Assembly: GCA_963924555.1 (NCBI GenBank)
Contig: OZ004591.1
Location: forward strand, 6,014,001 to 6,078,000
Source: Crambe crambe
Taxonomy: Eukaryota > Porifera > Demospongiae > Poecilosclerida > Crambeidae
Reading direction: 5' to 3'
DNA: 64,000 nucleotides
The notes beneath the pieces were generated by a model. That model saw only the letters and a program-made list of their open reading frames with translations. It did not search any database and was not told the origin of the DNA. The position numbers were made by a program, and so were the translations under genes. Below, one piece after another: positions 39,928 through 53,412 of the stretch; positions within the stretch are counted from its first letter, which is position 1; the number at the start of each line of letters is the position of its first letter.

Positions 39928-42674
39928 TCATCGAGACAAATAATCCATTGGGATAAAATGGAGAAGAGTGGAACAGAATTGATCTAAGACATACGCTACT
40001 GTTTTCCAGGCAACTGTCACAGTCCTAGCGTCAATGTACCTGTTCACCTCTGCTAATATAACATGGGGACCTGCAGTACAAAAGTAATGCTAATGATAAG
40101 CAAAGGTAGAGAACTGTTGATTCAACCACACTAAGAATGCCTTTGAAGACCCTTTGTTATCACAACTATTACCATGATCTGTACCACATGGGTCTCTCAC
40201 CAAGTTAATCAGCAGGGGTTCCCTCATTTGTATTACATATGCATCAATTCTGATCCTCACCTTGAGTTGAGATGTAGTAGAGAAGAGGAAGTAAGAAGGC
40301 GAGATAGAGAATACTAAAGAGGATGACCAGCACACTGCACCAAGTTGTCCCTTTCTTCTCTTTGACTTCTCCCCTCACTGGGACACCAGCAGTTCTTTTC
40401 AAGGTCCTGGCATAGCCAGCAAACAGCTCCTAACCACAATCAAAGTTTATTAGCACCAATGCTGATTACCATATCTAAAATCTAATTAATGCTCCCCACT
40501 GCAGGTGGAAGGTTAGGGGAATAGGTGGATACAATCTGTTATGGATAACCATCCTGAAATCTACAGTATTGTTAAACACCACTACTCGTTTGCATTATAG
40601 GAACTGATATACCTTCACTTGTGGCTTGTCCTTTTGGGCAACTTTTCGTGAAAGTTGGTTCATGATCCCAGCTAGTTCATTTAATGTCAGAGGAGGTGGA
40701 GACTGCTCATCTTTTATCAACTCCTTCAAGAGGAGACTGGATGAAGCATGAGAATCGGAACTCGACTTCAGCCACACCATCCAACTCCCTCCCGAGTTCT
40801 GCAGACACCTGGTAGAAAACTTAAGAAGTATGTTTTCAGAAGACTTTGACAGGTGCTGGAATCCTGCCTTGAAGTAGCGAGGCAGCTGGTCATCAGTGGA
40901 CAAGTCCACCACAGCATCCTGTATCACAAAGGGAAGTTTAGGAGATTTAGAGTATGAACCTACTAGTACCTGAACCAATGCAAGAAGATCTTGTACATTC
41001 TTCTGCATTCTGTATATAGAAATTACAGCTGGTCATAAGATTACACACAGCAGATATTAGTGACCTTTTATGTAGGAGATGCGGTGAAGTGAGGAGGGCA
41101 CAGACAACCTTTGGGGAGAGAACTTCCAAGAGCATTCCACCATTACCCTCTTCAATGGACCTGCTATATAGTAACATACACATAAGGGACTGATAAGATC
41201 CAACCCGTTTGGTCAATGGACTTCCGTACTTGATCATGAGACTGGTGCACTCTATGGCGTAGTTGAAGACTTGTTTGGGCACATTGTCCAAATGAAACAG
41301 AGGGAGACAGAGGTCAGGCCAGCACTTGATGCTGGCAGTTGGGTGGAGTCTGGGGTGTGGCAATCCCGCCCACAAAAGGGATAACGTCTCTGGGACTTTA
41401 CTGATATTTGACTGAATCAGGAGCTGGATCTACAAGAAAAAATTGCGATTTATGCTATGTACTGATTTCTTTCTAGCACTGACATCCCTTACCATCTTTG
41501 CTGCTTCCACACAGACGGAGCTGTTCCGTTCGATCAATAAGAAGAGCATGATTCTTGTACCATAGGAAGCACTGCCACTCTTGATCTCCCCCAAGAGACT
41601 GTCCAAGCAGCACCTGAAGGAGTTCTCCAAACTCACTTGCGGACACTTGGCTAATACTCGCTGTAGAGGGTCTCGACAGGAGGCCGGGAGAGCACTCAAG
41701 GGGTAGCCTGGGAGTAGAAAAGTACAGGAATTGGGAGCAGAAGAAGGGGGGAGGGAGGGGAAGTAAGGGTAAGGGAAGGGGAAAAAAGAATGTGCATCAA
41801 ATAGAGTATTACTGTGATTACAAACCTGGGGACTTAGTGGAGAAGGTATGGTCTTTTTCAGGCTCAGCCTTTGAGAAGGCACTCAGCAAGAAACTCTGAA
41901 CTTCCTTCAAAATGCTCTGTAGTACAAGAGAGGTACACAAGAGGTCAAAAGTTAGTAACCAGCAAGTCTTCCTAATTGATGCACGCCAACAGGCAAACCT
42001 CCACTATAGATAACCTCCTCCCTCAGTTAGGCATACACTAACCACATAGTTATCTCCACAGCTTTCCTGGACCGCTTCAATCATTTTCTCAATCTCACTT
42101 GGTTGTAGCTATCAAAATACAACAGTTATACACATCATGTGATACACACTAGGACATCTATGCTACCTCTTCCAAACACTCTTCAAAACTGATCTTCTTG
42201 GGCTTAGGTTTCTTACTGGTGCCTCGCTTCTTGCTGCTGGAACTGGCTCCACCACTGTGGCTGGGTGAGTTTGAGACAGCTTCTTCCTTACTGGAAGCAA
42301 TAACCTCTTCTACTCCTTCTTCGACTTCCATCCTTTCACTGTAGAGACTGAAAGGGGCACTGGAGTGATGGAGGCCAGCTGAGATAGAAAACAGTGTCAG
42401 TTAGATGGAGAAAAAGCAGCACTTATGAAACAGTAGAGCTAGCTAGCTGGTCTCTTCGCGCTTTTTCTATCTATGATATGACCCCGTTTGTGTAGAAGTA
42501 CTTAGCAACCTAACATGATCATGTTACATTCATTGTTCACCAATCACTAGCAAGCAAAGTTATCTCACTCGTTTTGGACGAAGAGGATGAGGAACCCGCG
42601 GTCCCCCTCTTTCTCCCGTGACCCACTTTCTGCCACTTATCCACTTTCAGCTCCATTTTCTTCATCATTATCAT
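39928..42674 (-). CDS. TMEM214: TMEM214 orthologue (ER membrane protein), intact
   Basis: Exons on the - strand: 42569-42674, 42167-42378, 42043-42108, 41826-41916, 41493-41707, 41230-41429, 41065-41160, 40970-41009, 40613-40918, 40261-40429 and 39928-40070; about 547 aa (human 689). The order of features matches TMEM214: an N-terminal basic WQKVGHGRKR, a Ser-rich KKPKPKK linker, ISFEECLEELQPSEIEKM, YPLSALPASCRDPLQRVL, the LPHPRLHPTASIKCW region, then a transmembrane segment TWCSVLVILFSILYLAFLLP and a short luminal tail. Vertebrate TMEM214 sits in the ER and recruits procaspase-4 under stress. Two splice choices (41205-41230 and the 51-bp intron at 40919-40969) are uncertain because both alternatives stay open. 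It converges on copy E. Confidence 0.8.
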
Positions 42675-42776
42675 AGATCTTGCCACGTGGCACATGATAA
42701 TTATATTCATAGCTAGCTAGCCAAAAAAGTGATTACATAATAATTGTAAACTGTGTTAATAATAGTATCATTATGC

Positions 42777-45700
42777 CTAGCTATACATGGAGTGGAGATC
42801 AGAAATGAGGTTGGGGTAGTGGATGGGTCCTAGAGTCTTTGACCACTCTGCAACCTTGCTGAGGGGATCACAGACTGAACCAGCAGCAATCTGTGTAAAA
42901 TATATATTGTAGGGCAGGTACAAGAGGCTTTAGGGTCCAAACCTTAATTTTTTCCCTCTGAAGGGGATGATCCCTCCAATTAAGGAGCTGGATAAATTGT
43001 CGATAATCCACTTCATCCTTTACATTTGTTTGGCAGCTAGAGAATAAGATAAAAAAGCTGAATATCCTCTTCTCCCATGGATTACTAACTTACTTCATAA
43101 GAGCTCCATCTATGAGTTGATCTGAGAGAGGCAAATTGACTTTTTTACTAATGAATCGTACAAGATCTCTGGTTATGAAGCCTCCATCACCTCGATCAGC
43201 TTCCTGCAATGCAGCCTCTAACTCTGAGAATTTGGTGTACCTCTCCTTGGATAGGACATCCTGGATGAGGCAGACAAGTGAAGTCAGTATGGGGTACTGC
43301 TTCTCCCCATAGTGTCGAGCCAGAGTCACCATTTCATGCTCATTTAGCAATGACTTTGATAGAGACTTCACCACTTTACTGAAGGGACAATGATAATCAT
43401 CATTCTCTTGCTGCATTGACATGGGTCCTCAGTCCCCAAAATTGACCAATGAAAATACCTATACGCTACTCTTCTCCACTTGCCTGAATTGCTCATAAGC
43501 AAGTACTTTCTTATCCTCAGCGTCCACGGCAGCAAAGGCTTCATTGATCTTGCCAAAATGAGCAGCAGCTGGTCCTTTCAGCTTGGAGAGAATCAGAGAA
43601 ATGTTGGACTGAGGGAACTACAAGGGAAAATATGTTGAATTAGCTAGGTAGCTAGATACTCCAAAACACTACCACTATAGCTATATTGACTCTATACAAA
43701 ATAACTTCCAAAAGAGGGCAACCTCTCTACAAAAGGACAAGAGGATAAGTCCCATGATCTGGAGGTTTGTGTTACCTGCTCCTTGTGTTTCTCCATGTAT
43801 CTGAGAGCATATTCATCGGCATCGATGAGGACAAAGTTATGCTTGTAGATTTGGACCCTACTCCCAATATACAGGTCCTCAGCCTGGTAGTGGACGGTGG
43901 GTTCCAATTCAGAGTCTTTGGGTTTGGCCACCTGCGTTTGTTCCAGAAATTTACCTGCCAAGATGCCTGTATAGGTATTTTGTGTACAAATTAGAAGTAT
44001 CTGCTTGTCTACTAAAGTAGCAGACACACACCTGAATTTTTCTGGACTGGCTCAAAAATACTGAGGGTGTCATCAGAAAGATAGTAGATGACAATGAACC
44101 TTCTATCATGGTCGACGGGACGATTAGACTCCAGTCGCGCCACAAGCCTCAACACATTGCTCTCCAAACCTTGACGGTCATTTGCAGCAAACTTCAAAAA
44201 GTCCCTAATAAGTGGGTAATAACAAATCCCCCTGTATTGATTGGTATTATACAACTAACTTTCTTGGAGGTTTGGGGATAAGGCTCATGCAGGATGCTAA
44301 AGAGTCTTCTTCTGATCCAAAACCGTTATAAGGTGGAGGCTCCCTCTTTGGAGCAGGCACTTCAGGCTCACGAATATCTATAGGATTCATGTTTTCTAGG
44401 AGATAGAGACAAAATATGTTACAGCTAATGAAATGATCAATGAATATGACTTACCTATGCCATACTTAGTTCTATAGTACTCCTTGGTGAAGTTATCGCA
44501 ACCACAAAGAAGCAGTTTACGTCCCCATACATTAATAGTGCTTCCTATCATTAGGTCACTGTCATGATAAAACTCTGAATTGAGTGCACCAGTCTAAACA
44601 TGAGAAAATGTATAAGAATTTGCATTCACAAGGATCAGGTTAAAGCAAACACTCAAGGTATGATACTAAAGATAGCTATTTTTGTTGCATGTATATATTA
44701 ACCTTGAGAGAATCCAAGACGTATCTTCCTCCATGTCCCATGGGTCCAAATACATTCAGGACAGTCCTCTTTGACTGCACTCCTGGTTGATTCACTGGAA
44801 GGGTCATTTTGGGGAGGGGTGCCCGACGAAGGAACATGGAGACAGCATCACGGCCAGAATTGGGATGGATTTTTTCCACAATCTCAATGGTGTCATCAGC
44901 AAGGAAGTAGTGGAGTTCCATCTCACGAGGGTCTCCAAACATGCTATAGCAATGAACAAAAATACATTAGAATGGGTCATAAGTCGTATGCTCTTAATAT
45001 GCCAGTTCACCTGTCAGTGTCATCCCAAAAGCAGTATATACGAAGGACTTCCCTGTCATGGTCAAGAAACTGGCGAAGTGTGTCCATTCTCTCATATGGC
45101 CTCAATGGCTGCATGGTTGCTTGAAGCTGGGATAATATCATTTGATATATGGAGTATCATTATCTACATCACTTAAAATCATACTTCTTCTCTGGTGGAG
45201 GTATATGGGTCTTTTGGGGTCTCCAGCGGAGGGGGAACTACGACGCCCATTTTGGTGAGGAAGTTGTGAGTGAAATCATCACAATCCTACAGCAACATAA
45301 AACAAATACACTATGTGACAAGTCCCCAGGTTTCTTTGGTCCTAAACATCTAGAATGGTTAGACCATGTAGCTACACCAAGTTTCAGTCCCTACTGATCT
45401 CACCGTGAGTTGGAATACCCTTCCGTGTAGCACTATCTGTTCCCCAACATTGAAGTTCTCAATGGTATAAAAGAACTTGTCGTTAGGAGCTGGAAGAGGT
45501 ACTCGGTGCCTGCGAATCAGGGTTCCTACAAAAGATGACGAAGAAGAATGCAGCTATTAAAAACTGTACCAATAGTTTGGGTGGGAAAATATCACCTTGA
45601 GGGATTCCAGAGTTATCCATTTTTGGTTCATTGACTTGAATAGTGTCATCCTCCAAATAGAACAGCATGACACACTTTCTGATACGGTACTGCTCGTCAC

Positions 45701-46173
45701 GTTTCTCATGCACTGCCTCTTGGAAGTAAGCATAGAATCGAAGAACCTATAGCGGAATATTGAGTGCAGAAAGGAGGGAGTTAACCACTATTAAATACTC
45801 CCATCTTTTCTTTTACCTGTTTGTCAAATGCCACCCATGCTGGTTTGTTTCCTCCAAGGCCCTTGGGGTATACACTGTTATTCTTTAGTAAAGGCTGGCC
45901 TGCCAGTGGAACTCCACCAATTCCTGGCTTTTCCAAGACTACAGGTACATTTCCACGGTACTCAAATGCCTGTGATTTATGGAACCGAGACTTCCCAAGC
46001 TGTGTGAGGTAAGATTAACCATAGATAATATAGATACTCCGGAGGTACTGTATTTATATCTAGCTATGGATTAACATTTTAAAATACCACCTGAGGCTAC
46101 TCAGCTTTTATAGCTAAGCTCAATAACTTACATTAGTGTCAAAAGAGTTTCCAGGTAGAAATGGTAGTGCCAT
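42777..46173 (-). CDS. EFHC2: EF-hand domain-containing protein 2 (DM10 ciliary protein)
   Basis: Fifteen exons, high to low: 46132-46173, 45817-45999, 45596-45746, 45404-45525, 45185-45286, 45011-45126, 44703-44943, 44455-44593, 44260-44395, 44032-44204, 43776-43966, 43470-43617, 43094-43427, 42943-43036 and 42777-42890; 761 aa (human EFHC2 is 749). It begins MALPFLPGNSFDTN, like EFHC2. Three DM10 domains appear: KQVLRFYAYFQE to DCDDFTHNFL, REVLRIYCFWDD to GCDNFTKEYY, and NVLRLVARLES to DADEYALRYME. EF-hand-like helices follow (NEAFAAVDAEDKKVLAYEQF). EFHC proteins are microtubule inner proteins of ciliary doublets. The start lies 160 bp from FNDC3, divergently; the stop lies 102 bp upstream of the TMEM214 start. 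Confidence 0.93.
43688..43760. mobile_element. GGAACCTCT-family MITE fragment in an EFHC2 intron
   Basis: Contains ctctatacaaaataacttcc, aaaagagggcaacctctct and aaggacaagaggataag. It matches the inner half of the family; its termini are missing. Confidence 0.5.
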
Positions 46174-46333
46174 TTGGGTAGATTCTGTCTCTTCACCTCT
46201 CAAGCGAGAGCGGCAGAGTTGTTAGGAAACATCGCGTTGTTATGGAAATACATAATTTGTACTTCGTACCCAGCACGTGATATTGCTAGGGAGTCATTCT
46301 AAATGAAGCGCACCATGTCTATGGCGTATAATA
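46174..46333. promoter_or_regulatory. Bidirectional promoter between EFHC2 and FNDC3
   Basis: Only 160 bp separate the two start codons, so both 5' UTRs and the shared promoter must lie here. It contains gcgagagcggcagagttgtt, atcgcgttgttatgg (the gttgttatgg part is X-box-like) and cagcacgtgatattg with a CACGTG E-box. I see no TATA box. The regulatory reading is inferred. Confidence 0.55.
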
Positions 46334-49300
46334 ATGGCCAGTGCTAATGGAAGCTCTCAGAATGCAGGGAATGGAACCAATAGAAGACAACATACCATTC
46401 GTATTCCCATTCCGAGGAATCTTGGACCTGATCAGAGATTTTCCATCAGTTTAAACATGCCTGGACAAGTAAGTCACAAAAAATTCTAGCTGCTCCTGCT
46501 TTAGGTAGTTAGTTAAGTCACTCATACTGTTGGTATTTCAGATGGTACAAGGCCAAAGAGGTGCCCAGCAGGTGCCAATAAGGGTCATAAATGTAGGGGT
46601 TGCCCCTCCACAGCAGGGTCAAGGTGCGAATCCCATCCTACAACAACTGCAGCAGCAACAGAGAGAGAGAATGGAGCGAGAAGAACACCAGAGAGAACAA
46701 CTGAGAGAAAAGCAAAAAGAGCTTAAGGAACGTGAAGGTATATGATTCAAATTGGTCTAATAATTGTCCTAGTCTTGCTACACTACAGCATTAACTGTTG
46801 TTGTTGTTGTTGTTGTTGTTTTTTTGTGCCTATAGAGAGAGCTAAGCGAGAAGACAGAACTAGAAAGGATAAACTGAGGAGTAAACTTGGATTCAAACAA
46901 TCACCACAGGTATATAAAAAAAAAGAGCATATGGAAATTCTGTTAATCAGTGAAGAATGTTTGATTTGGGAGGCTCTGAGTAGAATATTTCTTTTTATGG
47001 TTATTCTTGTTCTCTTACTATTGTGTTTCACAATGCTTTTTGATACCAAAAGTAGTCGGAGCTTTAAAAAACCAGCTGTCTGTTGAAACAGGTGACAGTG
47101 CGTGCTAGAGTACAAAATCACCCTTGTTTCCCAGGTCACTGTTGTTGAATCATACCCAAACTGTTGCCCCTTGCTGGGTATTTTGATGCTGATAAGCTAT
47201 CAAATTGCTGAGTTAACTGTAGACAATCTCAAACTAACTTTTGGGACTAGTCAGAGTTTGCATGTGGCTTGAGTTAAATTGAGGGATTATTTGTATGGAA
47301 TACAATACAGTAACAGTCAGTAGCAATTGTCCGGTCATTTTCTGCTTTTGTCTGACCAAACTTCCATTACAGTTATGTATTTAAAATTGCTATTAGATAA
47401 ACAATATTAGAGTGTTACTTAAATCCCTGATTAGTAATGCAACGTATATGTATATACAAGAGGTGCTCGACTCTACTCTACACTTGGGGTTGTAATTCAG
47501 TGAGGGATTATACATAGAAGTAATGATTATCATGTCTATTGATCCTCTTCAGGTGAAGTTTGATGACAAGGAGTGCACGGCTGAATTGAGCTGGGAGAAG
47601 AAAGAAGTTGAAGTTCTTGACAGCAGTGCAGAGGTGAAGTACTCTGTGTTAACGTCTTATGATGAAAAACTCGACACTAAAGAGATATACAAGTGAGTAC
47701 CCCCAACCTAATATGGAAAAGTGACCATCCCGCAATTATCATTTATGCTTTGTCTAGTGGTACAGAGAATTGCTATACTGTGCCAAGTGAAGTCCTTACT
47801 CTTGGTCACACACATCACTTCACTGTGTCTTCATCTGTAGGTGATATCACTGGAGAACCATCACCAAGTACGTGCATAAGAAACTAAGTAACCTTTGTAG
47901 AAATTAATCATTTTATGCTTATAGGGTGCTCCCTTAATGTCCCAGCCCTTCCCCCGTCTAAACCACTTCCTCCTAAGATATCCAGTCGGAATAAGAACAC
48001 TCTGACACTGCGCTGGAACGCCCCGCAGGATAACGGTGCCCCTATCATCCTCTATGAGTTGGAATGGGACCAGTGCAAGGACGAGTGGGAGAAACTGGTC
48101 TCGGACAAGGCCAAGCAGTATAAATTCACACGGAAGCTCTCACCAGCCTCTTTTGCTCAGTTCCGAGTCAGAGCTGCGAATAGCATTGGAATGAGGTTAG
48201 TGTGCGTACTTTCTCTATGATTAAAGGGATGATTCCTGATTGACCTCACTGTACTATGGGTGCTATGGTATAGTAACTGTTGCTATGATAATTCTCTGGG
48301 TAGATATAAAGAGATGTGGTTAGGAGATTGGCAGCGTACTGAATGTCATTGTGTGGCAATGTTTTCAATTCCTCATTCTCTGTATTTGCAGTCGGATTTC
48401 TCTGGCACTCTGGCACCTTCACACTTCCTCAGTGTGTGAATGGTGCCAGGGCTTTCAACTCTGTGGCCCTAAGTGTTTAAACAAATAGTTATTGAGGTTA
48501 TTGCCGCCTCCCAAGCACTAGACTAATTTCCCTCCCCCACCCCATGCTGATAACATCCCCAGTATAGACTAAAATTCCCATCCCCCCACCCCATGTAATG
48601 TGCCCTACTATCTGGATTTTGTCTGCATTGAAATAAAGGGTTGGACCTCATGTATCCATTATTAGTCTATTGACCAAATCATAACATGCCTCTATACCCT
48701 CCAAATCTTGGTTTTATGTAAATAATTTGTGGCTTGTGGTAATGACTCTTTAATGAACACACCAGGGCTTACCAGTGGATCTTGTCTAGCCAGTGGCACA
48801 AATGTAGCTGTAATGAGTCTTGACTGTTAAAATTTCCTGTAGTCCCTACAGCGACCCTCTTGAGTTCAGCTCTGGTGCTAGTGCTCCATCGGTGCCCCAA
48901 CCTCCTTCCCTGGCCGAGGCAGGCATAAAACACATTGCCCTTGAGTGGACCCCTCCTGAGTCCAATGGTGCCGACATAACCTCCTACACCTTGGAGATGG
49001 AAGACCCTGAATCAGTGAGTGCTGTGTTTTGAAGCTATGTGAGCCATATTATCACAAGGCCATGCATGATAGATCATGTAGCTCCCTGATTAAGAGACAC
49101 TCTGAAAGGGGACAACCCTCTTAATTAACAAAGATTAGTCTCTTTGTATATACACTCAACCTCCAAAAGAGGACAACCTCTTAGTATCTTTATTATATAC
49201 ACTTCTCCAAAAGAGGACTATCTCTCTACAAAGGACAAAGGCTATATCCCAAGTGTGTCCATCATTCTGATATTAATGTGTCAAAAATTCAGATTATTAT

Positions 49301-52300
49301 TCCTCTTTCTCCACAGGGGTATGGCTATCGACCGGTTTATCAGGGGGAAAACGCCTCATTTACCTGCAGTAATTTACAGAGGGTAACAGGCTACAACTTC
49401 CGTCTCATTGCCACTAACATCAAGGGGTCAAGTCCAACTTCCCCTTCGGTAACGCATCACACACTCCCCAATCTCCCGGGTCCGCCAGCTCCCCCTTTCC
49501 TGAAGGACAGACCCACACCTACAGCGTTAAGTATCACATGGAAGGAACCCCCGGATAATGGTGGGGCTGAAATACAGACTTACATGTTGCAATTAAGTGA
49601 AGGGTCGGTGTCTGATTCTGGTACTGAATTGGGAGATGTGTACATGGGACCAGGAAAAAACTACGTTGCTGAAGGGCTGCAACCTGGAAAGAAGTATCAG
49701 AGCAGAGTGAGTTAGAATCAGGAAGAGTTTTGTTCATACGAGGAGGAAAATTATTCACAGCCATATGATTTTCCTTATTATCATTTGAGTGTATTATATT
49801 CACTCATAATATCCCTGTCTTCTTGTACAGGTTTGTGCCATTTCAGTCGCAGGGCAAGGAGAGTGGTCCTCTCACACAGTGTTCTCCACCCCAGCAGTCT
49901 GCCCCTCCCCTCCTCTCTACTTATGTGTAGTAGGCAACCCAACACAAACCTCCGTCACTATACAGTGGGGTATGTAGGTGGGCACTAATTGGAATACTAA
50001 ACTATAGTGTTCATTTCCAAATAGGTTACCCTCTGAGTGATGGTGGGTCACCTGTCACTTCGTATAATGTAGAGATGAAAAGTAGTTCCAGTCTTGGTTG
50101 GAACATGGTGGCCACGGTTGCTGACCCCCGGAACTTCGAAGACTCCCCCTCCCACTCTTCCTCGACCCCCAGTCTCGTCCATACCATCACGCAGCTGATG
50201 CCTGGGGAACATTACGAGTTCAGAGTCACATGTCACAATGCAATGGGGGTAAGCAAAAACAAGTGCAACGGAATGGAATGAAACATGTGCCCTGCAATGA
50301 TGTCCCTAATGAATGTTTAGTCAGTCATAATTCGGTTACAGCATAGCAACAGAATGCAAAATTAATGTTACAGCATGTGCCCTGGTTTATAATTGCACTC
50401 AGCAGTTGAATTATAAACCTCACCAACCACAAGCATTGTGGGACGAGTTGCATGCATGATGTTAGAACACATGTAGAAAATAGAATTGAAATGTTCGATG
50501 ACTGCATAGGTGAGTACTCCATCAGTTGAATGCAGTGGAGTAACAGCCCCAGGGCAGCCCAACTGTCCGGATGGAGTTGGTGTATCAGACATATCTGCTA
50601 CATCAGTACAAGTCAACTGGAAGGTGCGGTATGCATGGGGTGTACATTAGTTAGTATCAACTTACTGTGATGTGAAGTATGTTGCAGAACTGTGAGGTTG
50701 ATAAAATACTGCTAATGGTCGGCCATTTCCTTAGAAATGATGACCTCTTTAAAAAAGCTCTGTAGCAATGGACTATTTTCATTCTGACCACTTTCTCAGA
50801 TTCCCCAGACTCATGGCTGTCCCGTGGAGAGCTATGAACTCCAGTGCTTTGCCGAGCGCCAGTCAGACCAAGTCCTCTCTTCCACCTCCATCACCAATCA
50901 GAGCTCTCTGCGCAACCTCACTCCTGCTACCTGGTATCAAGCTAGAGTCAAGGTTAGAGGTCATCATAGTGTTTTATTAAAATGAAATGAAATTATAGGA
51001 CTATATCATGGGACTATATCAGAACGTACATTCGTAGTTAGCATATAGTCTGACAGACAGTAGTGTCCCAGACATGATGTCCTGACATCCCCATTCCGAC
51101 TAGACACTTGGCAGGGTATTTTGTTAAAAGCATTGAGTAGAAATATGCATGCTGGCCTTACTTTGATCAGTCAGACAAGTAAATCATGATAGGACGTTTG
51201 ACAAAATATCCTGTGTCCTGTTGTTATCAGCAGCTCTGAGTAGTAAATCCTTACCTTAGTTTCGTTATGACTCTCAGCAGAAGCTTTCATCCCTCTCTTA
51301 TGTATGAATGTGCATAGGCATTGAGTTCAGCTGGAGCCAGTGATTGGTCACTTCCTGTCATGTTCACCACTTCATCGTCTACCCCTTCACCCCCTAGTCA
51401 CATTAATTTAGTAAGCCACACCCACATGCCACACCCCTCATAATGATACTGTATGTTCTCATTATGATTTTACTACATAATATGCAGATTAGTCGCACTC
51501 CTTACTCCCTCCTCATTGCTTGGAACGTCCCCCGAGCAAATGGTTCTGCCATATGTGCCTACCACATCGAAGTGGGTACAGATTCTGGCCTGGTACCTAG
51601 TCATGTGATCAAAGTCGGGGCCACTGAGACGCAACACACAATACCAGATCTCAAACCAAGCACAATGTACAGGTTAGCAGTGCTTGAGATGGCCAGGGCT
51701 AGGGCGAGTGTGTGTGCGTGTGTTCGAATCTAAAAGTATTAGTCCCCCAAAAAACTGTACCAACACTCACTGACTTTATTCTTTCAGATATCGTGTCCAA
51801 GCTGAGAACGATGTAGGTAAAGGTTTATTTGGCTCGTATGGGTCTGGTAGCACCCTCCCTCCTCCTCCCTCCCCTCCCCATCTCACTCTCTCCTCCTGCT
51901 CCGCTCATATACTCAAGGTCAGCTGGGGCAAGAAACCCAACAGAAACATCACCTACATCCTCCACATGGCTTCTCAAGGAAACCAGTGAGTCAAGCAGTT
52001 CCCCACGATGCATATTAGGCATATTTTGTATCATGCACACCGGGTATTCTTGGGAATAATGAAATTGTCAGGTCAACTGATAATACATCTCAATGTATCG
52101 GTTTGAACTTAATAATTAGTACCCATTAATAGTACAGTGAAACCAACCACCACCTCTGGGGCACCAAAAGTTGGTCTCTTAATGGATCACAGAGGTCAAA
52201 TCAATGGTACAAGGACACAATCAAGTGGTCTTTAAAAAGAGATGGTCTCTGAATAGGGTGGTCCCTTAATACAGGTTTCACTGTTAAGGTCCTATGAGAA

Positions 52301-53282
52301 TCTTGATCTTTGATACACATTAGCTATCAGGTTGTGGTATTGTGTCAATGTGTTGCTGTAGGTTTCACGAAGTTTATCGTGGAAGTGCTGTGACTCACCG
52401 AATTGTGCGCCTGCAGCCTGATTCAGAGTACACCCTCAAGATCGCTGCCATCTCAGAGAGTGGCCAAGGAGAGTGGTCTGACCGTGTGACCTTCTTGACC
52501 ACACCCATTCCTCCCACGGCACCAGTGGGTATTGAATTCACGCAGGTATCCAACAGTGTGCTGCAGCTAGACTGGCAAGCAGGGGAATTCCCCCACCCAC
52601 TCATCTATGAAGCCCAATACAGAGTTGCCAATGTTAACCAGGACTATCAACAGGTAAAGAGAACATAATACAGTACTACTGGACATGGTTTTTTGAGGGC
52701 AAGTAAATAAACAGTTGACCTTTGGGACCAGCCTTTTGTCTTTGCAGAGAAGTGTTCAGCCTCATATCCAGGCCTGCCTTTTCATGAGGTGGGCCTGAGT
52801 ACGAGGCTAAAAAGTGTTGTCCTCTCTTTCAAAGCTTGTATATAATATTAATACAAAAGATTGAGAATTGTTATATCCTTCCTTTTGAGTGTCCTTTATC
52901 AAGATACACAAAGCTCTTTTTTTCTTTTCTTCACACACAGTGCTACAAAGGACCCAAATGTAGTTCCCAGATCACCCTTACCTCCCAACCGGCCAATTCA
53001 GGGTCCACAGTTGTCTACGAAGCCCATGTGAGAAGCTGTGCCATGTGTACTGTCAACAGCCGTGAGGAGCAGTTATGGAGCAGCTACAGCTCTCCTGCTC
53101 TCTGCCGCTGGGAGAAAGAAATCGTCAAGAAAGAACCAACCGAAGAAGCAGAAAAAGTGATGAAGAGCAAGGATGAAGGAAAGAGTTGGATTTCAGGATG
53201 GACAGTGGGGGTGCTGCTATTCACTGTAGTAACACTCTTTGCTATAGTGGTAGCTCTCATATTGGGACAAGTAGCTATTTGA
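46334..53282 (+). CDS. FNDC3: Fibronectin type III domain-containing protein 3 (FNDC3A/B type)
   Basis: Seventeen exons: 46334-46468, 46542-46737, 46836-46909, 47553-47692, 47758-47867, 47925-48195, 48843-49014, 49317-49706, 49831-49969, 50025-50248, 50510-50623, 50800-50952, 51318-51410, 51488-51672, 51788-51985, 52362-52653 and 52941-53282; 1075 aa (human FNDC3A is 1198). A Gln/Glu-rich charged N-terminus is followed by about eight to nine FN3 domains, seen as repeated WxAPQDNGAPI, WTPPESNGADI, WKEPPDNGGAEI, WGYPLSDGGSPV, YEFRV and YRVQAEN motifs. A single C-terminal membrane anchor (WTVGVLLFTVVTLFAIVVAL) ends VAI. This is the FNDC3 architecture, a tail-anchored ER/Golgi/acrosomal protein family. 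An upstream ATG (46315) is out of frame and short. Confidence 0.92.
46796..46826. repeat. (TTG)n microsatellite before FNDC3 exon 3
   Basis: About eight TTG units then a T run end ten bases before the acceptor AG at 46834-46835, so again a microsatellite forms the pyrimidine-rich part of a 3' splice site. Confidence 0.85.
49090..49265. mobile_element. GGAACCTCT-family MITE copy in an FNDC3 intron
   Basis: Contains gagacactctgaaagggg, tctccaaaagaggactatct, ctctacaaaggacaaagg and cccaagtgtgtccat in family order. The termini are degraded. Confidence 0.55.
52134..52284. mobile_element. 151-bp MITE with ACAGTGAAACC termini in an FNDC3 intron
   Basis: The left end is acagtgaaacc and the right end is ggtttcactgt, an 11-bp perfect inverted repeat. 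The interior has ggtctcttaatggatcac and ggtcccttaata motifs that pair with each other. Confidence 0.65.
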
Positions 53283-53412
53283 TCAATTTCATATCCATTG
53301 TAACATAATTATAATAATATAGCATTACAAATTTTGAGGAAAAATATGAGTGGTGAATCTTATGATGTGCATTAATTGGAGTAAATTTTTAATACCGCTC
53401 ACCAAGGATGCG

